A stretch of 64,000 bases of DNA, taken from Haloarcula mannanilytica. Its GTDB lineage: Archaea > Halobacteriota > Halobacteria > Halobacteriales > Haloarculaceae. Each line of letters begins with the position of its first letter. Positions within the stretch are counted from its first letter, which is position 1. Below the pieces are notes generated by a model that saw nothing but the letters and a program-made list of their open reading frames with translations, made no database searches and was not told the DNA's origin. Made by a program: the position numbers and the translations under genes. Shown here one piece after another: positions 61,315-64,000 of this stretch. The stretch covers positions 62,001 through 126,000 of the forward strand of contig NZ_BIXZ01000002.1 in the NCBI RefSeq assembly GCF_005406125.1. Reading direction: 5' to 3'.

Positions 61315-62346
61315 GTGTACGTCCTCGAACTCGGCGGGCAGGACGACGCGTTCGCGCGGCGGGAGGCAGCAAGCGCCGCGAGCGCCGTCGATATGCTCGC
61401 CCCCGGACTGGCGACGACACGGGGCATCAGCGACCGCGTTCGCCACCTCGCGTTCACCCATCGGGCCTGTGACCTGCTCGGAACCGCAGACCCCGACATC
61501 GACAGCGCCGCCGCCATGCTGTCGGCCGCGTCCATCGACCGCGAAGGGAGCGTCGCCGTGCGGGCGGTCGACGTGCGAGCGAGCACCGGAATCGACACCC
61601 AGCGAGCCGAGCGGACGCTGGGCGGCGTGCTCACCGACCGCGGCTTCGCCGTCGACCTCGACGACCCCGACCACGTCCTCTACGCCTATTTTTCGGACCC
61701 CGACGGCGACGAGGAGGGCGGGACCGGCGAGGCCTGCTGTGCGCTGGGCTGGCTCGCCGCCGAGAGCGTGCGGGATTTCGGGGGGCGACAGCCGACGGAC
61801 CGCCCGTTCTTCCAGCCCGGCAGCATGGATCCGCTGGAAGCCCGGGCGCTGGTCAACATCGCCGGAGCCGGCCCGGACACCACGATACTGGACCCGATGT
61901 GTGGCACCGGTGGCCTCCTGCTGGAGGCGGGACTTGTCGGAGCAGACGTGGTCGGCGGCGATGCACAGGAAAAGATGGTCGCCGGCACGCGCGAGAATCT
62001 GACCTACGCACTCGACGGCGACGGCCATCCCGACAGGGACGCCTATCCCGAACCGGGCAACTGGGGGCTGTTCCGCTCCGATGCGTCCGCACTTCCGGTG
62101 GTCGATGACGCCGTCGATGCCGTTGTCTTCGATGCTCCCTACGGCCGGCAGTCTCGTATCGAAGGCGAACTCGCTCCGCTCATCTCTGGCGCGCTCGGCG
62201 AAGCCGGCCGCGTCGCACAGCGGTGCGTGCTGGTCGCCGACCGCGACTGGCGCGAGGCCGCGACCGGCGCGGGCTGGACCGTCACCGACTACTTCCAGCG
62301 TCGGGTCCATCGTTCACTTATCAGGCACGTACACGTCCTCGAGTGA
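61315..62346 (+). CDS. tRNA (guanine(10)-N2)-methyltransferase, Trm-G10-like
   Basis: 343 residues from a GTG (VYVLELGGQDDAFARREAAS). The N-terminal half corresponds to the THUMP-containing region. The Rossmann methyltransferase domain shows LDPMCGTGGLLLEAGLVGADVVGGDAQEKM and the DPPY-like catalytic VFDAPYG. The archaeal enzyme makes m2G/m22G at position 10 of tRNA. The start was chosen from alignment with haloarchaeal members beginning M/VYLLELGG. The zinc-ribbon gene follows with its own promoter. Confidence 0.85.
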   Translation: MYVLELGGQDDAFARREAASAASAVDMLAPGLATTRGISDRVRHLAFTHRACDLLGTADPDIDSAAAMLSAASIDREGSVAVRAVDVRASTGIDTQRAERTLGGVLTDRGFAVDLDDPDHVLYAYFSDPDGDEEGGTGEACCALGWLAAESVRDFGGRQPTDRPFFQPGSMDPLEARALVNIAGAGPDTTILDPMCGTGGLLLEAGLVGADVVGGDAQEKMVAGTRENLTYALDGDGHPDRDAYPEPGNWGLFRSDASALPVVDDAVDAVVFDAPYGRQSRIEGELAPLISGALGEAGRVAQRCVLVADRDWREAATGAGWTVTDYFQRRVHRSLIRHVHVLE

Positions 62347-62398
62347 ACAGATGTCCAACTCGGCTGGACGAATGTCCGTATTCTTCTGTCTATGAGCA

Positions 62399-62408
62399 AG
62401 GTTTATCC
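62399..62408 (+). promoter_or_regulatory. TATA element of the zinc-ribbon gene
   Basis: AGGTTTATCC lies about 32 bases before the ATG at 62436. Confidence 0.45.
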
Positions 62409-62435
62409 CATGACACGTGGTAATGAGTACCAAGT

Positions 62436-62591
62436 ATGCCAACGTGGTCAGACCCCGCCCCATGTGACGACGATGAACAGCTGTTTGAATGTCCAGACTG
62501 CGGGAAGCGGCTCTGTAGCGACCGCTCGACAGTGACCTGTGACCGGTGTGAGACGGAGATGCAGAATCTCAGCGTCCCGCGACCGGAGTAA
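62436..62591 (+). CDS. Rubrerythrin-like zinc-ribbon protein (DUF7129-like)
   Basis: 51 residues: MPTWSDPAPCDDDEQLFECP, then DCGKRLCSDRSTVTCDRCET and EMQNLSVPRPE. CPDC and CDRC pairs form a rubredoxin-type zinc knuckle, as in the haloarchaeal rubrerythrin-like small proteins. Probably soluble, role unknown. It lies just upstream of the convergent dephospho-CoA kinase gene. Confidence 0.75.
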   Translation: MPTWSDPAPCDDDEQLFECPDCGKRLCSDRSTVTCDRCETEMQNLSVPRPE

Positions 62592-62612
62592 ACGCCGTCG
62601 CGGTTCTACAGG

Positions 62613-63149
62613 CTATTCCAAGAACGATAGCGCACGCGCCGTGTCGCCGTCCATCCGCTCCAGCAGGTCTCGAACCCGGTCCCGGGCTGTCTCGTCACAG
62701 TCGACCAGCACCATCCCCTCGTCAGGCTGGCCGTACACGACGCTGGCACCGGCCGGCGCGGCCAGCACTGCGGGGAGCGTGGCGAGGTCCTCCTCGCCAT
62801 CGACATCGAGAAGCGTGGTTTCGTCGCTGTCAATACCATCTCGGAGCGCATCCAGCAGCGCGTTGGTGAGCGTCGCGGCCGGATTGTCGACCGAGAACGT
62901 CCGGTCGAAGCCAGCGATAGCCGCCGACACGTCCGCGTCGACGGCCGAACGCTTGGTCCGCTCGTCGACCAGCGCGAGGTCCGGGACGCGGCCGGCCTCG
63001 ATGAGGTGGTACGTGACCATGTCGCCGACGGCGATAATCGGGTCGCCGGCGTCAGCGAGCAGCGCCGCTGTCTCGGTGTAAATCCGGCCGAGTGGCTCTT
63101 TCAGCTCGTGCCGAAGGTCACTCGGGAGTTCGAGAACAACGTCGGACAC
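62613..63149 (-). CDS. GTP-dependent dephospho-CoA kinase (DUF359)
   Basis: 178 residues. Final step of coenzyme A synthesis in archaea. Family motifs GDPIIAVGDMVTYHLIEAG, PDLALVDERTKR and VVYGQPDEGMVLVD are present. Starts GTG one base after the spt4 stop, so the three genes spt4, this and rpo7 form a leftward operon. Confidence 0.93.
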   Translation of the reverse strand: MSDVVLELPSDLRHELKEPLGRIYTETAALLADAGDPIIAVGDMVTYHLIEAGRVPDLALVDERTKRSAVDADVSAAIAGFDRTFSVDNPAATLTNALLDALRDGIDSDETTLLDVDGEEDLATLPAVLAAPAGASVVYGQPDEGMVLVDCDETARDRVRDLLERMDGDTARALSFLE

Positions 63150-63150
63150 G

Positions 63151-63348
63151 TTAGCGGACTTTCAGCGCGTACTTGCCCGGCTCGGTCACTTCCATCTCTT
63201 TGGCGATGTCGGAGCGCTCCGGATGCGCGATGACGACGTAGCCGGCCCAGTCCTCGGTCAGTGCGGTGCCGCCACAGGCCTCACACTGGCTCTCGATCTC
63301 CGCGCCCTGGACGCGGTGGCAGTCGCGACAGACGAGTCGGTCCGCCAT
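63151..63348 (-). CDS. spt4: Transcription elongation factor Spt4 (Rpo E'')
   Basis: 65 residues with a single zinc ribbon: LVCRDCHRV and SQCEACGGTA. Spt4 pairs with Spt5 (NusG) to increase processivity of RNA polymerase. C-terminus HPERSDIAKEMEVTEPGKYA is characteristic. Its start shares a base with the stop of rpo7, so the two are translationally coupled. Confidence 0.95.
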   Translation of the reverse strand: MADRLVCRDCHRVQGAEIESQCEACGGTALTEDWAGYVVIAHPERSDIAKEMEVTEPGKYALKVR

Positions 63349-63926
63349 CAGCTATCACCGGCTTCCGCCGTGCCTTCGCGGCGCTCGCGCTCCTCCTGGA
63401 GCCAGCCGTGCTTGCCCAGGCCGACCTGTTTCGCCGTCAGGCCGATCTTTGAGTCCCGCGGGTTGCGCTCGTCGATGCTCTTGGTGACGATGCGCGCCCG
63501 GACGGCGTCGCCGACGGTGAGCGTCCGGTTGGACTCCCGTGAGGCGAGTTGCTGGTTCTCCTCGTCGTAGGCCAGATACTCGTCGGAGATCTGGGAGACG
63601 TGGAGCAGGCCATCGACCGGCCCGATGCCGATGAAGGCCCCGAAGTTGACGACTTCGACGACCTCTCCATCGACCACTTCCTGCATCTGTGGATCGAACG
63701 TGAGCGCGTCGAACTCGGCCTCGTAGTAGACACCGGGCTTGTTCGGCAGCACGGCTCCAGTTCCGATGTCGTGGACCTCGATGACGGAGACAACGCTGCC
63801 GACATCCTCGTCCATTCGACCTTCGAGTTTCTCTTGCAGGAGCCGTTTGACCAGCCCCGGACTGACCTCCGCCAGAAAGCGTGGCGGGACTTCGACCGTA
63901 TCGCGTAGGCGTACCCGTTTATACAT
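63348..63926 (-). CDS. rpo7: RNA polymerase subunit Rpo7 (E')
   Basis: 192 residues. N-terminal RNP-like domain MYKRVRLRDTVEVPPRFLAE and C-terminal S1 domain with VVNFGAFIGIGPVDGLLHVS. Rpo7 with Rpo4 forms the polymerase stalk that binds emerging RNA. The acidic C-terminus (RREGTAEAGDS) extends the S1 domain. A TATA element at about 63963-63970 lies 40 bases upstream, giving a short leader. Confidence 0.96.
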   Translation of the reverse strand: MYKRVRLRDTVEVPPRFLAEVSPGLVKRLLQEKLEGRMDEDVGSVVSVIEVHDIGTGAVLPNKPGVYYEAEFDALTFDPQMQEVVDGEVVEVVNFGAFIGIGPVDGLLHVSQISDEYLAYDEENQQLASRESNRTLTVGDAVRARIVTKSIDERNPRDSKIGLTAKQVGLGKHGWLQEERERREGTAEAGDS

Positions 63927-63960
63927 GTGTTATGGTTGAGTGATACCCAGTTTGTTCCGG

Positions 63961-63970
63961 CCCCTTAAAC
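63961..63970 (-). promoter_or_regulatory. TATA element of the rpo7-spt4-DUF359 operon
   Basis: GTTTAAGGGG on the minus strand, about 40 bases from the rpo7 ATG at 63926. Confidence 0.5.
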
Positions 63971-64000
63971 TAATTACTGGAACGCCCGCGTCCAGCAGGC

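Noticed and set aside
60838-62310. Long minus-strand frame covering both the membrane gene and the Trm-G10 gene region
   Set aside because: Only its last 129 codons form a plausible membrane protein; the remainder is antisense to the methyltransferase.

Overview
The window reads as a haloarchaeal chromosome, most likely Haloarcula or a close relative. The proteins are strongly acidic, codon third positions are G/C-rich, and many genes look leaderless, with a TATA element centred about 28 bases before the start codon. Secreted proteins carry Tat signals. The gene content is archaeal: thermosome, PCNA, Orc1/Cdc6, PriL, Hjc, RadA, Hel308, KEOPS Cgi121, Rpo7/Spt4, NMD3 and Taw2. The class III polyhydroxyalkanoate synthase genes (phaE 181 aa, phaC 471 aa) and a copper nitrite reductase also fit Haloarcula. 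I saw no rRNA, tRNA, CRISPR array or insertion sequence.

1-10.3 kb: an edge-truncated CPBP protease, an aldo/keto reductase, radA, a pspAB-htpX stress pair, an nmd3-taw2 operon (ribosome export-like factor plus wyosine synthesis), a duplicated-domain ferritin-like Tat lipoprotein, and a small winged-helix regulator with a membrane partner. 10.3-22.3 kb: an XPD-like Fe-S helicase, cspA, a second regulator-plus-membrane-protein module, sugar and dehydrogenase-like Rossmann enzymes, a nuclease-like DUF5784 protein, an orphan AAA+ ATPase, and the thermosome gene with a palindrome upstream of its promoter.

22.3-26.5 kb is the PHA locus. An AbrB-type regulator, phasin, phaE, phaC and a LOG-like protein run leftward, and a MaoC/PhaJ hydratase runs rightward. 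The intergenic region holds a symmetric four-half-site operator. 26.5-46 kb: an alpha/beta hydrolase, an Old Yellow Enzyme relative with DUF5789, Cgi121-Hel308, a three-cysteine ferredoxin, MaoC-like and MATE proteins, Orc1/Cdc6 next to a MutS-like ATPase, LarE, divergent tatCo/tatCt, a CopG regulator with a YhhQ-type transporter, and RlmE.

46-64 kb: nirK behind a palindrome-rich promoter, then pcn, hjc, a SWIM protein, priL, ahcY with a probable SAH/MTA deaminase, a repetitive acidic sequon-rich secreted protein, an MFS carrier, hisG, a HalOD1 protein, Trm-G10, dephospho-CoA kinase, spt4 and rpo7.

Themes: DNA replication and repair genes are scattered but unusually frequent. S-adenosylhomocysteine recycling (ahcY plus deaminase) is locally grouped. 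Several promoters carry perfect short palindromes. Several convergent gene pairs interlock their stop codons in CTAG or TTAG. Several genes too short for ordinary gene calling (20-58 codons) are supported by promoters or start/stop coupling.
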